Assembly (NCBI RefSeq): GCF_014203535.1
Contig: NZ_JACHJI010000003.1
Location: forward strand, 413,707 to 477,706
Length of the DNA stretch: 64,000 nt
Direction: 5' to 3'
From: Streptomyces griseomycini
GTDB lineage: Bacteria > Actinomycetota > Actinomycetes > Streptomycetales > Streptomycetaceae
The translations under genes were made by a program, and so were the position numbers. Below are positions 63,131 to 64,000 of this stretch, piece after piece. The notes under the pieces are model-generated. The model was not told where the DNA came from, did no database searches, and saw only the letters and a program-made list of their open reading frames with translations. Every line of letters begins with the position of its first letter. The first letter of the stretch is position 1.

Positions 63131-64000
63131 GGACCAGCACCGGCGCCCACTCCATCCCCCCGCCCGGCAGCTTCGGCAGGTGACCGAAGGGCGACAGGTC
63201 CAGCACCGCCCGCGGTACGTCCAGCGCCGGGCCCACCCAGCCGATCAGCAGCACCGCACCGGCCGCGCCCCACGCCGCCACCGCCGCCCCGGGCGCCAGC
63301 CCGTACAGCAGGACCGCGATCCCGCCGATCACCCACACCGCCGGTACCTGCACCAGGCACGCGCCCAGGAGCGCGCCCGCCCGCTCGCCGTGGCCGAGGG
63401 CGAGCCCCGCCCCCGCGAGCAGCATCAGCAGCACCACCCCGCCGAACGCCACCGCCAGGTGCCCGGCCGCCCAGCGCAGCCGTCCGACCGCCCCCGCGAG
63501 GACCGGTTCGGCCCGCCCCGAGGTCTCCTCGCCGTGCAGCCGCAGCACCGACGCCACGACGTACAGGGCGGCCACCAGCCCGAGGATGCCGACCATCGCC
63601 GCGAGGAACGCGTCCGTCAGCCCGGACTGCCCGCCCATCCGCCGGAAGACCTCCCGGGCGCTCTCGTTGTCGCCGACGAGGTCGGCCGCCCCCTCGGCCA
63701 TCCCGCCGTACACCAGCCCCGCCAGCAGGAACCCGGTGCCCCACCCCAGCACACCGCCCCGCTGCAGCCGCCAGGCCAGCGCTCCCGCCCCGCCCAGCCG
63801 CCCCGCGGCCGGTCCGGGCCGGCTCGGCAGGAAGCTCATGCCGAGGTCCCGGCGTCCGGCGAGCGCGTACGCCACCGCCCCCTGGACCAGCACCGCACCC
63901 GCGAACAGCCCCAGCACCCACCACCGTTCGCCGGCGAACGCCCGCAGGTTCGTCAGCCAGCCGAGCGGTGACGCCCAGGTCAGCGGGGACGAGCCGTCGT
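63060..64000 (-). CDS. ABC-2-type exporter permease (5' end beyond window)
   Basis: The frame is open to the window edge, so the N-terminal half is missing; about 313 residues are visible. They include PLTWASPLGWLTNLRAFAGE at the start and at least six hydrophobic helices (LFAGAVLVQGAVAYALAG, AFLAAMVGILGLVAALYVVA, GGVVLLMLLAGAGLALG and others). Between them lies the cytoplasmic ETSGRAEPVLAGAVGRLRW. The end DLSPFGHLPKLPGGGMEWAP is typical of the large permeases annotated as antibiotic exporters in Streptomyces. An ATPase gene should lie upstream, outside the window. It overlaps the Uma2 fragment tail-to-tail. Confidence 0.88.
   Translation of the reverse strand, partial: DGSSPLTWASPLGWLTNLRAFAGERWWVLGLFAGAVLVQGAVAYALAGRRDLGMSFLPSRPGPAAGRLGGAGALAWRLQRGGVLGWGTGFLLAGLVYGGMAEGAADLVGDNESAREVFRRMGGQSGLTDAFLAAMVGILGLVAALYVVASVLRLHGEETSGRAEPVLAGAVGRLRWAAGHLAVAFGGVVLLMLLAGAGLALGHGERAGALLGACLVQVPAVWVIGGIAVLLYGLAPGAAVAAWGAAGAVLLIGWVGPALDVPRAVLDLSPFGHLPKLPGGGMEWAPVLVLTALAAGLVAAGLAGLRRRDMTT

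Overview
The window is a 64 kb piece of a Streptomyces chromosome. The evidence is the very high GC content with GC-rich third codon positions, many GTG starts and 4-bp ATGA/GTGA overlaps, the dnaK-grpE-dnaJ-hspR operon with HAIR operators, HspR-controlled clpB, and families typical of the genus (DUF3151, DUF2617, DUF1023, Yip1, FG-GAP proteins, NarL-type sensor pairs). From memory, the housekeeping order resembles the clpB/dnaK to fba to kynurenine region of S. coelicolor. Two biosynthetic loci and one small regulatory/peptide locus sit within or beside that core.

Layout. (1) 1-9658: the right-hand end of a natural-product cluster. An overlapping co-directional run encodes a sugar epimerase fragment, PIG-L deacetylase, ATP-grasp ligase and family-2 glycosyltransferase. 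A CocE/NonD hydrolase on the other strand starts 2 bp from a stand-alone adenylation enzyme, which leads a second overlapping run (macrolide-phosphotransferase-like kinase, alpha/beta hydrolase, N-glycosidase-like protein). The block ends with a nourseothricin/streptothricin-type N-acetyltransferase. The by-eye substrate code of the adenylation enzyme resembles lysine/beta-lysine codes, so this looks like the edge of a streptothricin-class cluster. (2) 9659-11179: about 1.2 kb without a convincing gene, then tRNA-Gly(CCC) with its terminator. (3) 11180-19078: small zinc-ribbon gene, dcd, phosphoribosyltransferase, Yip1 protein, secreted FG-GAP protein, Fe-S oxidoreductase and a degenerate MraY/WecA-like membrane protein. 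(4) 19081-31570: the stress region. dnaK-grpE-dnaJ-hspR and clpB carry perfect HAIR operators; between them lie an orphan sugar-binding lipoprotein, three paralogous LuxR regulators and a two-gene unit encoding a secreted NTQWP-repeat peptide and a miniature Rieske-fold protein with both ligand His replaced by Arg. (5) 31571-42156: YbjN protein, decayed HTH and toxin-antitoxin remnants, a kynurenine/DAP-type aminotransferase, a Gly/Cys-rich membrane peptide, DUF2617, a spermidine-synthase-like protein with altered catalytic residues, a CoxG-like membrane-anchored protein, aldose epimerase, pyrE, fba and DUF3151. (6) 42262-51407: a five-gene operon. It encodes a carrier-plus-membrane protein like the C-terminal part of epsilon-polylysine synthetase, a separate partial C-A-T-TE synthetase, a SyrP-like dioxygenase, and SbnB/SbnA-type enzymes that make L-2,3-diaminopropionate. 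This is the strongest candidate for a new system: a split, membrane-associated synthetase for a diaminopropionate-derived product. (7) 51644-54754: tryptophan dioxygenase, kynureninase and a probable kynurenine formamidase. (8) 54796-62865: a DUF1023 hydrolase and acyltransferase leading into two paralogous NarL-type two-component pairs. The two operons share a 14-bp upstream motif, and a P450 follows. (9) 62954-64000: a gene fragment and the 3' part of an ABC-2 exporter permease.

Assignments come from reading translated motifs and from family knowledge; no database search was run. Adenylation codes and comparisons with named genes are by eye and from memory.
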